From: Labia minor
Lineage: Eukaryota > Arthropoda > Insecta > Dermaptera > Spongiphoridae
Reading direction: 5' to 3'
DNA: 64,000 nt
NCBI GenBank assembly: GCA_963082975.1
Contig: OY720344.1
Coordinates: 13,255,580 to 13,319,579, forward strand
The position numbers were made by a program, and so were the translations under genes. The notes beneath the pieces were generated by a model, which saw only the letters and a list, made by a program, of their open reading frames with translations, was not told where the DNA came from and did no database searches. Every line of letters begins with the position of its first letter. Within the stretch, counting starts at the first letter, position 1. Shown piece after piece: positions 23,870-35,484 of the stretch.

Positions 23870-24430
23870 AAAATGAATCAACTTTTTCATTGAGCCACGA
23901 GAGGCTCTGAATGGACATTATGGAGTAATATATACATTTTAGAGGTTATTGAATAAATATGGACTATGTTCAAAATTGTGATGTAATTTCATAGTAATTA
24001 GTTCAGCCAACGTCACAATTTTCCGGATGGATAAACAGACAAACATGAAAAATTTCCAAATTAATTTTGGATACAAAAGGTCTTGAATCGCGTGAAGATA
24101 TGCAAAACTTTTCAAATTATGAACAATCAGTAATATATTGGTAAAATAAGAAGTAAGGGAACGCATAGTGGGAGCAAAAAAAAGTCTTATTTTCAGCAAA
24201 CTATTTTATTCCATATAATTTTTTATTTTTTCTTATTCTTACTATACAAAATATTTACGAACACAAAAAAAGAAATTCTAACAGTAGATTTAAGTAGTTG
24301 TCCGGACATGAAAAAGTACTGGAACGCGCTCCGGTTCTGAAAAAAAGTAAGGGAACGTTCCCCCGTGTTATTCTTCCAATACACCACTGTGAACAATGTG
24401 CAGACAAAACCCTTTGTTTTTATTTATATA
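23870..24430. repeat. Possible unclassified transposon remains
   Basis: The minus strand reads, in order, gcgttcccttacttctta, gcatatcttcacgcg, gtctgtttatccatccgg, gtgacgttggctgaactaatt and actatgaaat. That order of motifs is reminiscent of HINE-A but not the same sequence. agtaagggaacg occurs at 24150 and again near 24347. Ends are undefined, so this is only a suspicion. Confidence 0.3.
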
Positions 24431-25446
24431 GAAGAAGAAGATTAGCGAATTATGTAAGGATGGAATTATCACTAAATCATTTAATGATAATAATTAAATA
24501 AAATTCAAAAATTAAACTAATCAGTATAAAGACACTAATTTATTTATTTATTTATTTTTTCATTTACATTTACAATACTTACATCAAATATTATTTATTA
24601 ATCTAAATAAATAAAAATAAAAATAAATAACACTAAATTGAGAATTTATTTAGGCTAATGTATAATTTTGTGATGTTGGTACTCAGTATTTCTAATTTCA
24701 ATTTTTCAATTTTTATAATATAATTAATATTATAATATATAATAAGAAGACATATATAATGAAATATTTATAAGTGAAACTCTTGTTATATATAAAAATT
24801 AACATTCCATAAATACTATTGCTTTTGATTATTGAATTAAAAAATGAATGAGATATATTCGTCAATTAAAAAAAAAAAAAAATTGTGTTTATGTATAATT
24901 TTCAAAGCTATCATGTCAAAGCGAATTGGTCTCGAAATGAAAAAAATGAACCCTAAAATATCCCAAAGAACGAGTGAGGCATCGTGATGTGGGTGGGGAT
25001 GGAATCTCCGATAGAGAGAGAGACTATCTCGATAGGGGTAAATGGAATTTGCCAAGCGAAAAAAAAACTCTAAAATGCGTATCGAATCCCACTTGTTAGA
25101 ATAATTTTTTTTTTCTCTCTTTAATTGGATCAATTTACAAAACGTGCAATCCATTTAAAATTTCTATTATTGATGAACGAACAGGTGACTGGGTATAACC
25201 ACTTCCATTGAAGAATCTCTTTGTGATTTAAATAAAAAGTCAATGGTGAAGCAGACCAATGGATTCCATGACTATATTTAGAAGTGATTTACATCAGATA
25301 AAGCATAGCATAGCTCTTTATACGTTTTTTTTTTTTGATTTGATATATTTATTTCGTCGCTTTGAATGTTACAAAAAAATATTTATTAGTATATAATCTT
25401 TTATGAGTATTTTTTTTTTAAATTCGGGTTAACTGTACTACCCATT
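24431..25446. other. AT-rich non-coding with a small mixed-composition island
   Basis: A more GC-rich patch lies at about 24955-25070 (gtgaggcatcgtgatgtggg and a gagaga tract). No recognised frames; the 105-codon minus frame at 24837-25154 lacks any motif. Confidence 0.35.
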
Positions 25447-25500
25447 CATTGTTAGTTCATCTTTGTTTAAGTTAATATGAAAAGGACTGAACTAACAATG
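25447..25500. repeat. Perfect 13-bp stem, 28-base loop
   Basis: cattgttagttca (25447-25459) is followed 28 bases later by its exact reverse complement (25488-25500). It may be a short structured element or a remnant of a MITE. Confidence 0.7.
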
Positions 25501-25639
25501 TTTATTCACGGCCATAATACCTAACAAAGTATTATATATCCTACTATTTTTTATTAAAAATCAGATAATTATTAAATTGATTATAAACTTAAAAAATGTA
25601 ACTCCTGGTTTTTGAATATTGTATGCTGAAAATAACGGA

Positions 25640-25790
25640 TCCTCTCAACTTATACATTTCTTGATTAGATTGTTGAGTTACTTCTTATTCAAAGAGTTGT
25701 GCTATTTTTTGATGCAGGCTCGTTAGAGATAAACTCCCTTGTCAGGCTTTGGACTTAAACTCGGGTTCACCAGATTGAAAGACAAGCGTT
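25640..25790 (-). repeat. SINE fragment, diverged
   Basis: On the minus strand it retains the T-arm-like gggtt block and the gacaagggag and gaggatccg landmarks of the SINE family, much diverged from the neighbouring intact copy. Confidence 0.5.
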
Positions 25791-25840
25791 TTATTCTTCA
25801 ATTTGGATTATTTAATTTATTATTATTTAATTATTTAATA

Positions 25841-26132
25841 AAAAAAGCAAAACTTCAGACTTTGTACGTCCTACGCAAGGACAACGCCTATCAAACCGGT
25901 TATATCAATGAGGTGTCCTATGATCAGTAGAACGGGTCCTCTCAACCTTTACCTTGATTTTCTTGATCGGAGGCGCTATCAAGTAGCTTTCCCCAATATT
26001 GTTCCCGGAGGCTGGGTTGACTCCGTCCCATAGACCCGAGCTAGAGAAATTCTCTTGCCAGGCCCGGGATTTGAACCCGGGACCATGTGAATGTGAGGCA
26101 GGTTCGCTACCCACACACCCAATGGCGCCTTT
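25841..26132 (-). repeat. tRNA-derived SINE, intact copy
   Basis: The minus strand begins ggcgccattgggtgtgtggg. It has a T-arm-like stem-loop cccgggttcaaatcccggg, which includes a B-box match ggttcaaatcc, and then a tRNA-unrelated body. The 15-bp sequence tttaattatttaata flanks both sides (25826-25840 and 26133-26147), a target duplication of the length produced by LINE machinery. The open frame 25905-26114 simply reads through this repeat. Confidence 0.88.
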
Positions 26133-26147
26133 TTTAATTATTTAATA

Positions 26148-26376
26148 TATATATATAAAGTAGAAAAGTATGTAACTATATCACACAAACTTATTATGAT
26201 TGGGGTCAGAAAATTTTTATCCGATATTGAAAATAGGTTTCGAATTATTTTATTTTATATTAAAATCTCTTAACCAGTTACTTAGAACAAGTCTGTTCTA
26301 ATATATTTTTGCTATTAATTAAATATATATAAATATAATTTACAATTTTACAATTAATAATTGGAATCGTTTAAAT
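26148..26376. other. AT-rich non-coding
   Basis: Nothing recognised. Confidence 0.4.
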
Positions 26377-26795
26377 CAGAGGTTCTCAACCTGGGGAGGC
26401 GAGAGCATATCAAGTGCCCGCGAAGGCATTTCAACTGGACCCAACCCGAAACACCGCCCGGCAGGGCCAATGTCAGCTTGTTATTCATAAAGTTTATCAA
26501 TCAGGGCCGCCCTAACCACAGGGCTAATTGGGCTATAGCCCTAGGCCGCAAGCCTTCTGGGGGCGGCATTTTTTATTGGTTTATATATTTTTACTAACTA
26601 TTTTTTCTGTGTAATTTCTTATGAAAAGGGGCGCAAAATTTTAGGAGCCCACGGGCGCCGAAAATCTTAGGACGGTCCTGTTATCAATACTTTATGTTAT
26701 TTTATAAAAAAATTATGATGTTAAATTATTATTATAAGTGACTATCGGCGACACACCAGAATACCTTGAAAACTACACTGTATTTATATATTTTA
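26377..26795. mobile_element. hAT-like element end hosting a nested MITE
   Basis: The left end cagaggttctcaacctgggg matches the terminal style of many hAT elements. The right end is not clear. The element is interrupted by the MITE at 26502-26680. Confidence 0.5.
26502..26680. mobile_element. hAT MITE, family CAGGGCCG, copy 2
   Basis: It is almost identical to 2115-2289, with ends cagggccgcccta and taggacggtcctg. A perfect 8-bp duplication, ttatcaat, flanks it (26494-26501 and 26681-26688). Confidence 0.93.
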
Positions 26796-28274
26796 TTAAA
26801 GGAATATGAATAAATTACTTATTAATAAAATAATTATTAAATTCAATTTTTTATATATATTTTTTTTAGCTTTTATTTTATAAAATAAATCAATATTAAA
26901 CTAATGTATTAACTTTGTTCATTAATTTTCATTTTTAGAAATTAAAAGAAAAACAATATACAGCTTGTATAATGTCAAGTTGATTGAATTTAAATATTCA
27001 TTTTTAAAATCCTCCTTTTCAATATTCTCTTTAAAAAAAAAACTGTGAAGAAAAGGTGAGATAATCGAGAATAGCTCGTTTGAAGTTAAGTCATTAGAGC
27101 CTCTCTGGCGTTCAAAAAAGCATTTGGCTTATACATTAAAAAAAAAAAAGTTGAAAACTCCTGCCAGCTTCTATTCCCAATTTTTTCTTTCTCTCATTCC
27201 ATACGACTAGGAATGAATTAAAAAAAAAAAAAAAATTGTAATATATTTGAAAAAAGCAATTAAATAAATTAAAAGTAAGACATTTAATAAAATTATCCAA
27301 CCATAATTTTTTGCCGGAAGAAGAGAAGTGGGCCCTTTTAATTTGAGAACAATTAACTGACTGACTCTTATGAATTGGATCAGCCTTGTTTTCTTTATAC
27401 TCGATTATTATAATATTATTATATTGGTTTCAAAATAAAGAGTTATTCAGATGAAAATTAATCAATATTTTATTTTTATTTTAAAACAGTTCAAACGGAT
27501 TGTTTCCAATATTTTAATGATAAAATACTAAATAATATCATTGAATATAACAAAGTTTCAAATAATAAATACAATATTTATTTTGAAAGACTTGGTGATT
27601 TACTAATATTTGAGAATAAATCTAGAATACGAAATAGACAAATGCACATATAATCCCACCCCTTATATAAAGCAATAAATAAAACCCCTAGAGCCTCAAC
27701 TTTCCATAACAATATCCATAAATGGTCATGTTGAGAGATCTCAACATCTATGGATGTCGACTTTATAGCAAGCAACAAGGGTGTCCCACGAGATGGATGT
27801 TCAATAGGATACTTCAATTGCCTTTAGTTAAAACTTCTTCAATTTTCATCTGTAAAGTCAATTTTTACTTTACTTTACAAAAGAACAGTAGCATAGAACA
27901 GTGACCTCTGTTAAATAAGAGACATTTTCTCCTGCCTAAATAAAATCCAACCTTATATTTATTATTCAATATTAATTACCCTTCAATATCTTATGTAGAA
28001 TTCTATGACACTGTTTTCATATTAGAAAATCTAAAATTGAAAATTTATAGACACTAAACAATTATGATTTTCTTTTGGTTAGTTATTATATTATATCATA
28101 GTAAAATTTAAAAAATTGTAGAGTAGTTTATTTATTTAGCTTCGTAAATTTAACGACCTTAGGTCTACAATGTAACAATGTAACATAAAACGAACTACCA
28201 TCTTCGTTAAATGCTACTATAAACAATGTGTGATTGAAATGGACTGAAATAAAATAATACATGTATTTAAATTT
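26796..28274. other. AT-rich non-coding
   Basis: No recognised element. Overlapping frames at 27578-27904 on both strands have no motif; the small inverted-looking catctatgga/tccataaatgg motifs are too short to interpret. Confidence 0.35.
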
Positions 28275-28425
28275 AAAAAGTCCCGGGCCTGGAAAGGGGT
28301 CTATGAGACGGAGTCAACCCAGCCTTCGGGATCAATATTAGGGAGCTACTTGATAAAAAAGTAGCGCCTCCGATCAAGAAAATCAAGGTAAAGGATGATA
28401 GGACCCGTTCTACTGATCATAAGTC
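28275..28425 (+). repeat. SINE 3' portion (5' truncated)
   Basis: It starts within the T-arm block (cccgggcctgg) and continues through ggagtcaacccagcc, ctacttgataaa, gcgcctccgatcaagaaaat and gttctactgatcat, the same order as the other copies. Confidence 0.8.
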
Positions 28426-28436
28426 TGTGTTATACT

Positions 28437-28672
28437 CCAAAGAGGCGGCTCAGGGTGAGAGGTTAGCGTAGCTGACTCACATTCTGGTAGTTTCAGGTTA
28501 AAGTCTCGGGCCTGGCAAGGGAATATCTCTAGTTAGGGTCTATGAGTTGGAGTAAACCCAGCATCCGGGATCAAAATTGGGAAAGCCACTTGATAAAAAG
28601 TATCGCCTCCGATCAAGAAAATCAAGATAAAGGTTGATAGGACCAGTTCTACTCATCATAGGAGTCCTAATG
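28437..28672 (+). repeat. SINE, near full length
   Basis: This is a second copy directly behind the previous one, same strand. Its head reads ggcggctcagggtgagaggt, and ggttaaagtctcgggcctgg occupies the T-arm position. It ends gttctactcatcatagg. Two tandem SINEs suggest insertion of one into or beside the tail of the other. Confidence 0.8.
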
Positions 28673-29514
28673 GATATAATACGAAATCTATATTTTTATT
28701 AAATATTTGTAATGTATACAGTAGAAACATAATTGAATTCACATTTTTTTCTAAGACTAATTTTTATTATCAACATTTTTTTATTTTTATCAAAAGTAAA
28801 TACATATCATTTATCATCCAATATCATTTTATATAATACAAACTTTTCTAAATTTCTTTAATACACTTTAATACAATTTCTAAATTGATTGAGTAAAAAG
28901 GTATACCATTTAGAGTAAAAATCCCTTTTGGTTTCCTTAATAACTGAAAACTGAAAAATTTTTAAATATAGTATTAATATCAATATATATTTATATATTA
29001 TTGGTATAAGATTCTCATATATACATTTCATTACTTTGCATAGATTTAATAAATAATAATATATTTGACCATTAGATATGAAATAATAAAATGTAAAATT
29101 TTCTTTGCCAAGATCAATAATTGTATTATTGTAATTGAATTCTGACAATGATTTATTTTGTTTTTCCAATAATAATTAGAAATACATGATAGATACATTC
29201 GAGGCGATCAATACTCAGTTAGTGAGTAATTTTCTAATATGAACAACGCCACTGATCTCAATTAAACACATGCATGAATGCTATACGATACGAAAAGGTT
29301 GGACACTGATGATCTATTCGATATAAACCATTTATGTAGAAATTTCATATTCTTTTGTACATTGATTGCCCTTATAGGAAATTATATTAAAAATAAATTA
29401 AAAAATAATTTATAATAAAAATATATGTGTGTTTCTCTTCAGCATTCAAGTTGAAAGTTAAATCATTCAATAATAATTTATACCAGCCTGATTTGGAGTA
29501 ATTACCCCTAACTT
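28673..29514. other. AT-rich non-coding
   Basis: The 103-codon minus frame at 28858-29169 has no motif and strongly AT-biased codons, so I do not call it a gene. Confidence 0.35.
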
Positions 29515-29765
29515 TTATTCGTCATACGCAAGGGCAACGCCTATCAAGTCGATTATATCCATTAAGAGTCCTATGATCAGTAGAATTGGTCCTATCAATC
29601 TTTATCGGAGGCGATATTTTTTATCAAGTGGCCTTCCCAATTTTGAACCCGGATGCTGGGTTGACTCCAACTGATAGACTCTAACTAGAGATAGTCCCTT
29701 GCCAAGCCCGAGACTTAAACCGGGGATCAGCTACGCTAACCTCTCACCCTGTGGCGCCTCTTGGG
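29515..29765 (-). repeat. SINE copy
   Basis: On the minus strand it carries the head (ggcgccacagggtgagaggt), a changed T-arm (ccccggtttaagtctcgggc), and the ggagtcaacccagcatccgg and ttgataaaaaatatcgcctc landmarks. Confidence 0.82.
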
Positions 29766-30110
29766 AGTATAACACATCCTAAAATTAAAATCTACATACT
29801 CTGAACTCTCAATATCCATGCAAAATTTTATTGTAATTTATTACTTTTTCTAAATTTATTTCTAAATAAATTTATTTTTCTAGTATAGTGTCAAGTGCAG
29901 AGATTTGAGAAGAACCTTTTTAGTTGTTTCTGAAGAATTAAGGTTCTCTAGGACTGATATAGAAAATCCAATTTAAAATTAAAAATAAATAGTTACTTAC
30001 TTTAAAGAGAATAATTTCAATTTCATAAGTGGTCATAAAAGACAACCAACACTCGTATTTAGTTTATGCTAATATTGGAAATATGAATATTTCTTTTTAT
30101 CAAAATACTT
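29766..30110. other. AT-rich non-coding
   Basis: Nothing recognised. Confidence 0.4.
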
Positions 30111-30440
30111 AACTCAATTGTTAGAGAATAGATTATCCATCACCCAGCGAGTTTATTTAGATCCCACTCGTAATCGACTTTATGATAATATCCAAGAAGT
30201 GGGATGCCAAGTTGGCAAAGTAAACGAGACCCTCAAGAAGAGAATACGACGAGGGATGCGAAGTGGGCTGGTTGAAAGTGGAGTCGGCATCCATCGTCTT
30301 TTTTGGGTGGTAAAATAGAAAATGACTTTCAAATTCGACTAAGCGCATATCAACAGCAACGAGAAAACAAAGGTCTCTGCTGGTGGGTGGCTGTTACGAA
30401 AATCATAATTATCCATTTAAGAGCGAGGGAGATTAAAACG
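30111..30440. other. Higher-GC single-copy block with a short open frame
   Basis: Overlapping frames lie at 30118-30318 (plus, 66 codons) and 30157-30348 (minus, 63 codons). The plus frame contains the basic stretch KKRIRRGMRSGL but no recognised domain, and no splice sites clearly frame it. Composition differs from the surroundings. It could be an exon or a regulatory element. Confidence 0.25.
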
Positions 30441-30738
30441 AAATATGTTTTCTAAGCATTGTTTAATTGTTAATAGGTTCCCTTTGCTGTTGTTTCCCTC
30501 TCTCACACAAATAATAATAATAATTCAAGAGATCTTTTTAAACCCTCTACCCTTTGTCTAAAAACTAAAGCGGCTTGCAAATTTAATTCACTAAATATAT
30601 TTCACTGCTATATTAACTGCTTTACGGTTGTAGTTTAGCTGACCATTTACGAAACAGAGTTTTTGTGGTTTTAGAACAACCATTATCTATAATAACAAAA
30701 ATAAATAATAAATAAATAAATTTTGAAATCTTGAATAA

Positions 30739-31325
30739 TCTTATATATAAAAATAAATCGTAAAATGTGTTGGTAAGGCCATAACTCAACGCCTGGACCA
30801 ATTTTTTGCAATTCTTTTTTTTTAAATGTTCGTTGAAGTCCAAGGATGGTTTTTACGGCGAGAAAAAATCGAATTATTGCTGGGAAACCCCTAAAAACAG
30901 CCCTTTTCTTTTTCCCATACAAACGTAACGTTACCATGGTAACCAATAACAACAAATTTCAAATTTGACTCTACATTTTAGTTAGAAATTGTTTTTCCAG
31001 AATGCCACCGAAAAAATCAAATTTAAGTAGGTATTTAAAAAATAGTAAGAAAAGAATGAACGTTTAAAATTAATCAGGCAGGGTCATCTGATTTGTTAGA
31101 ATTACAAAACAAAGATAGGGAACCTTAAATTATAAAACAAAGATAGGGAACATAAAATTGGGTCTCAGTCTGAGAGAGAAAATAGGCTTTTTAAAGATAA
31201 GCTCTAACATGCAGCTGGTCGCTCTAAAGAGACAGAAGAAGAAAAAGAAGAGGATAAAAAAGATCCTCTTCAGGGGTTCAGGGGAGGGCCCCCATCTAGG
31301 TGTGAAGAGCGCCAAATTCGTTTAA
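30739..31325 (+). mobile_element. Canonical Helitron, short non-autonomous copy
   Basis: It begins tcttatatataaaaataaat directly after an A, the classic A/TC Helitron 5' terminus. Next comes the ggccataactcaacgcctgg region and, at 31013, a start codon with MPPKKSNLSRYLKN, the N-terminal signature of Helitron Rep/helicase proteins; it stops after about 20 codons. The right side (ggggttcaggggagggccc then ctaggtgtgaagagcgcc) parallels the intact Helitron 3' end at 36427-36493, but the final hairpin and CTAG have decayed. Confidence 0.75.
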
Positions 31326-32010
31326 GCTTCCGTAAAAATTTTTATTATATTTATTATTTATGGGTTATTTTCACATTTAATTGTGAAATTTCAGTCTAGA
31401 CGTTTCGGCGCCCATTTTGTCTCCATATTCAAGAGAGTATTTTAGGAGGAAAATTTTGTGAGTTTGAGAGGTGATTTTTATTTATTTCTATAAAAATAAA
31501 TGTTATTTGAAGAAACGAATGAATGCAATGCAATTTGGCAGAGATATTGTTTAATAAAAGAAAACGAGGACTAGCATCTTTTTATTTCCATAAACGAAAG
31601 AGAAACCCAAACAATTTGAACTCAAAGTATATAAATGAATTGACACAAATGAACTTAAATATATGATAAAAATAATAATAGAAAAATCATTTTTTATTTA
31701 TTGAGAAGATTTAAAAGTTTATTTTACAATGTATGGTGACCAAAAATGTTAATGAGGTTTCTCAACTGGATGCATTTTTCCGTAACTATACATTTATGTT
31801 ATTTACAATTAAAAATATGACGTAGAAGGGTATGTAATCTCCAGATTGTTAGGACCTGAAACCGGTATAGATAAACTCGATAGCTAGTTTATTATTATAT
31901 TCGAATTTAATTATGTATAGTATAATTATAATAATTGAAAACTTAGAAACTATAAATATAAGCTCTCATTTTATTGTTTTAAATTTACATATAAATCTAT
32001 ACTTAAAATA
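31326..32010. other. Non-coding spacer
   Basis: Nothing recognised beyond A/T-rich sequence and a single-copy patch at 31390-31460. Confidence 0.4.
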
Positions 32011-32140
32011 TTGAAGTGAAACTTCTTTAGCGGCGTCCTGACATTTGGTTGAGAATGGAGAGTGAATTGAAAAATTGAAATTTCGTAACGCATTCGTAAC
32101 GCAAGAGAGAAAAAAGATATAGATATAACGAGTGAGAATG

Positions 32141-32281
32141 AGATAGCCTCTATCTCCGTCTCTCTTTTGTGCGGTGTTTCGTTATTGAGAAAGAGGCTAT
32201 CTGCGTCTTTCTTTTGTCCGGTCTTTCGTTCTTGAGAAAGAGGCTATCTGCGTGTTGCTTTTGTGCTGTCTTTCGTTCTAA
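32141..32281. repeat. Tandem repeat, three units of about 47 bp
   Basis: Units begin gaggctatctgcgtct, followed by a ttttgt...tttcgtt block and gagaaa. The open frame 32169-32471 results from reading through this array and is not called as a gene. Confidence 0.85.
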
Positions 32282-32870
32282 TACCCTCTCGCTAGGTCCA
32301 AAATCCATGGCGCGCATGCGCGCGAGTACGTTGACCCGGAATAATATTTCTCAGCTTCTACTGGGTCAAAGAATAAAAATTAGTATGACTTATGATCAAA
32401 AGAGGGCGAGATCTCCACCTTGTCCAGTAGATATCGCAATTAAATACAATTTGAATTTAAATATATATTAATTTCAAAATTTGCCTAAACATTTATAAAA
32501 ATAAATATACATATGAAATTTGTTATTTTTTTTTAATATTAAAAAATATTTAATTTGAGATTAATTATATGTAAAAAGATCAACTATCAAATAGATTCAA
32601 ACTTTTATTTTCTTTGATTAGATTATAATTAAATATTATTTATATTATTTAAAAATTATTATTTTTCTATTTATTAAGGATGTCTATTAAAAAATTGTAA
32701 TTAACCTTATCATATGTCAAATATTATAGCTAAGTTTTTTTGAATTTTTTAAAATTTTTTATATAATTAATCTCAAATTAAATATTTTTTAATATTAAAA
32801 AATAACAAATTTCATATGTATATTTATTTATTTTTAATATTAAACGTATTTCATATTTTTTGAGAGAGAT

Positions 32871-33298
32871 TAATAAATATATATATATTTTATTAAAAAT
32901 AAATATTTTTAATTTTATTTCGAAATTAAATAATGAATTTTAAAATATTTTAAATATAAAAAAATGTTAATACAATATCATTTAAAAAAAAAGCGGGATT
33001 AATAAATATATTTATATATTTTATTAAAAATAAATATTTTTAATTTTATTTCGAAATTAAATAATAAATTTTAAAATATTTTAAATATAAAATTTCGAAA
33101 TTAAATAATGAATTTTAAAATATTTTAAATATAAAAAAATGTTAATACAATATCATTTAAAAAAAAAGCGGGATTAATAAATATATATATATATTTTATT
33201 AAAAATAAATATTTTTAATTTTATTTCGAAATTAAATAATAAATTTTAAAATATTTTAAATATAAAAAAAATATTAATACAAAATTAAAAAAAGGCGG
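32871..33298. repeat. A/T-rich minisatellite, three units of about 125-175 bp
   Basis: Each unit runs from gattaataaatatat through atttcgaaattaaataat to atcatttaaaaaaaaagcgg or a shortened form. The middle unit has an internal duplication of atttcgaaattaaataatg. The array is kept unit for unit in element copy 2 at 47750-48170. Confidence 0.85.
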
Positions 33299-33603
33299 GA
33301 GTAAAATTTCAAAATGGATGCCATTTACGTCACCCATATATAATTTTCAATTAAGAAATTAATAATGAAGCTGTAAGTTTCAAGAGATGTAATCAATAAA
33401 ACTCAATTTTTCTTTATAAATACTATATCTAGTGTGAATTTGAAAAAAATCGTTAGAGCGGTTTTTGAGAACCAATGGTTATAGATAAATAGATAGATAT
33501 ATACAATTTTAGCTAGCATAATAAGATAAGATATATATCGTGAAATAATTAAAATTCTCAAGTCAAATATACAGCGTGCACGCATACCGACGCATGTAAT
33601 TGT

Positions 33604-34175
33604 GTGTGTGAACATGGTCGGCGATTCACACGCCAACACATACAGTTATGTGCGTCGATGACCATTCACGTTATTTATCCGAATCTCAACATTACTTTAA
33701 CACTACTAAATCAATTTAAAATTATTATTGCATTTAAAACTGCTTTTCTCTACTCCACAGATTTCACTATGCCGAAAAAAAATAACGACCAAAATTTAGA
33801 CGATATTATTTATTTCATACACCGTTCACTACTGGTTTATAGCCACACAGGTGCTAATGCACTTGAACGAGGCGAAGATAAAATCCCTCTAATTCTCGGG
33901 GGAGATTTTAATGTAAATTTTGGATCTGAGATGATTCGTTGCCGTTGATCAACTTTCTTCGAGAAACATTTGGTCTGCTTATAAATAACGATCCCAAGGA
34001 ATCAACAACAAAATCTGGAACTACAATAGATGCTGTTTTTACACGTTATATAGAAAATATCGAATCACGAACATATATATCTTATTTTAGTTATCACAAG
34101 CCATTAATATCAGTATTACCAATTGAAGCACCAACCGACAATAGTACAGGCAATGTAGATATGATGATAGAGTAG
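33604..34175 (+). pseudogene. Helentron-type endonuclease (EEP fold) fragment, frameshifted
   Basis: The first frame (33604-33948) contains LERGEDKIPLILGGDFNVNF with the GDFN motif of endonuclease/exonuclease/phosphatase enzymes. It shifts at about 33935-33950 into a second frame (33939-34175) that reads PLINFLRETFGLLINNDP, KSGTTIDAVFTRYIENIES and SYFSYHKPLISVLP. TTIDAVF and SYHKP correspond to the C-terminal motifs of this family. From memory, such domains follow the PIF1-like helicase in arthropod Helentrons. The N-terminal half and the Rep and helicase domains are absent. The same frameshift occurs in copy 2. Confidence 0.8.
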
Positions 34176-34363
34176 ATAATAATAATAATAAAGCGAATAT
34201 TTGTTACGAAAATTTTATACTGTTATATGTCTTTCGAAATGATCCCTTTATTTTTCTCTATTTCTCTCTCACTCACACTCTCAACTAAAATTTATCTTAT
34301 TCTCTAGATTGTAAGAAGTTTCACTTCCGCCACGTGTACGATGCTGCACATTTTGCTTTTTTT

Positions 34364-35030
34364 ATTTTATAAACGACTATCTATAAATCTTTTTTCTTCG
34401 TGGTTTATAGAATATATATATATAAATTTTATATAAACATTATAAATGGGTAAATGGATATAATTAAGAAAAATGATGAGTTTTCTTAATGTTATTCATC
34501 ATAAGATAATGAGCGAAGTAAAATGATATAATAACATTTTCGTCAATAGGTTGAAAAGTCATCGAGAAATAGAACGGTGTGGACGGGAAGGGGATTTGAA
34601 GAGTAGAAAAGAAGAGATACGATGAAATTAAATTTCTCATTTCCATTTTGCGAATGAAATGTGAGAACTAATCTCTTTTAACATTTCAACTCGCTCATCT
34701 TAAATGATCTCATTAAATTTTATAATTATAATCAATCTACTTAAATATCGGACCTTTTCAAATTTTCATCCATTTTCTTAAAGTATACTACTAATACTAA
34801 CTGATTGATCATTGACACTAAAATATTAAGATGTAAAATTTAAATGACAATTTTCGTCTAATTAGAAACGATCTAATATTGGCTAAACGAGAAATAAATT
34901 ATTTGTCTGTGCCTACCATTGAGATAAGAATTAAAAACAATATTTCAAAATATGATACAAATTTAGTATAGGATAGTTTCAAGGATTCAGATTGTCTTGG
35001 AGTGATTTTTTCAAAAACATCTTGGATAAT
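34364..35030. other. AT-rich non-coding
   Basis: Nothing recognised. Confidence 0.4.
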
Positions 35031-35274
35031 CTATATATTTAATACGATAGTGTCCGTCTGTACGCAAAAAACTCCAGAGCCTAAACTACAAGGAGTAAGG
35101 TAACCAAATTTTTCTGAGGTGAAGGGTACCTCAAATGATGAAAAATAAAAAAGAAATTAGAATCTTAGGTAACTCCTAAGCTGAGCTGCTGGTGTTCCAT
35201 TTTCCAGAAATATATATAAAGGAGAGTGTTTGTATGTATGTAATTTGTTTACTTTTTTGTTGTCATAGAAACAG

Positions 35275-35275
<1 letters not shown>

Positions 35276-35300
<25 letters not shown>
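35276..35300. repeat. (AT)n microsatellite
   Basis: About 12 uninterrupted at units. Confidence 0.9.
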
Positions 35301-35305
<5 letters not shown>

Positions 35306-35484
35306 GAACCTCTCTCTCTCCCTCTCTTTAAAATTTAAAAAAATTAAGAAATTTAAATTCCTTATGCAACATTGATAGGAAATGAATTGGACTGGAAGAG
35401 GAGACATATGATTAGAGAAATTGGGAAAAAATCAACCGAAATGTAATTAAACAAAAAAATTCAAGAATTATGATACGGATACGA

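Larger units (their letters stand above)
32011..34363 (+). mobile_element. Helentron-like element D, copy 1 (2.35 kb)
   Basis: The left end is tgaagtgaaacttctttagc. Near the right end is aagaagtttcacttc, the inverse of its first 15 bases, then cgccacgtg and about 30 more bases to a T run. No target duplication is seen. Inside are a 47-bp tandem repeat (32141-32281), a 14-bp alternating palindrome, an A/T minisatellite (32871-33298) and a broken endonuclease coding region (33604-34175). Copy 2 at 46667-49018 is nearly identical in the opposite orientation. The endonuclease domain, subterminal inverted repeats, central tandem repeats and lack of duplication point to a Helentron (rolling-circle) derivative lacking Rep/helicase. 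Confidence 0.8.

Noticed and set aside
24837-25154. 105-codon minus frame
   Set aside because: No recognisable domain. The N-terminal part overlaps A/T tracts and a ga-repeat patch.
25841-26132. tRNA gene
   Set aside because: T-arm and B box are good, but no complete cloverleaf is present. The unit is repeated many times and carries a SINE body and target duplication.
28858-29169. 103-codon minus frame
   Set aside because: AT-driven codon use, no domain and no splice context.
32169-32471. 100-codon frame conserved in both element-D copies
   Set aside because: Conservation follows from the near identity of the whole element. The frame reads through a 47-bp tandem repeat and has no domain.
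33403-33639. 78-codon minus-strand frame present in both D copies
   Set aside because: Antisense to the endonuclease region and its leader. No motif, and conserved only because the copies are identical.
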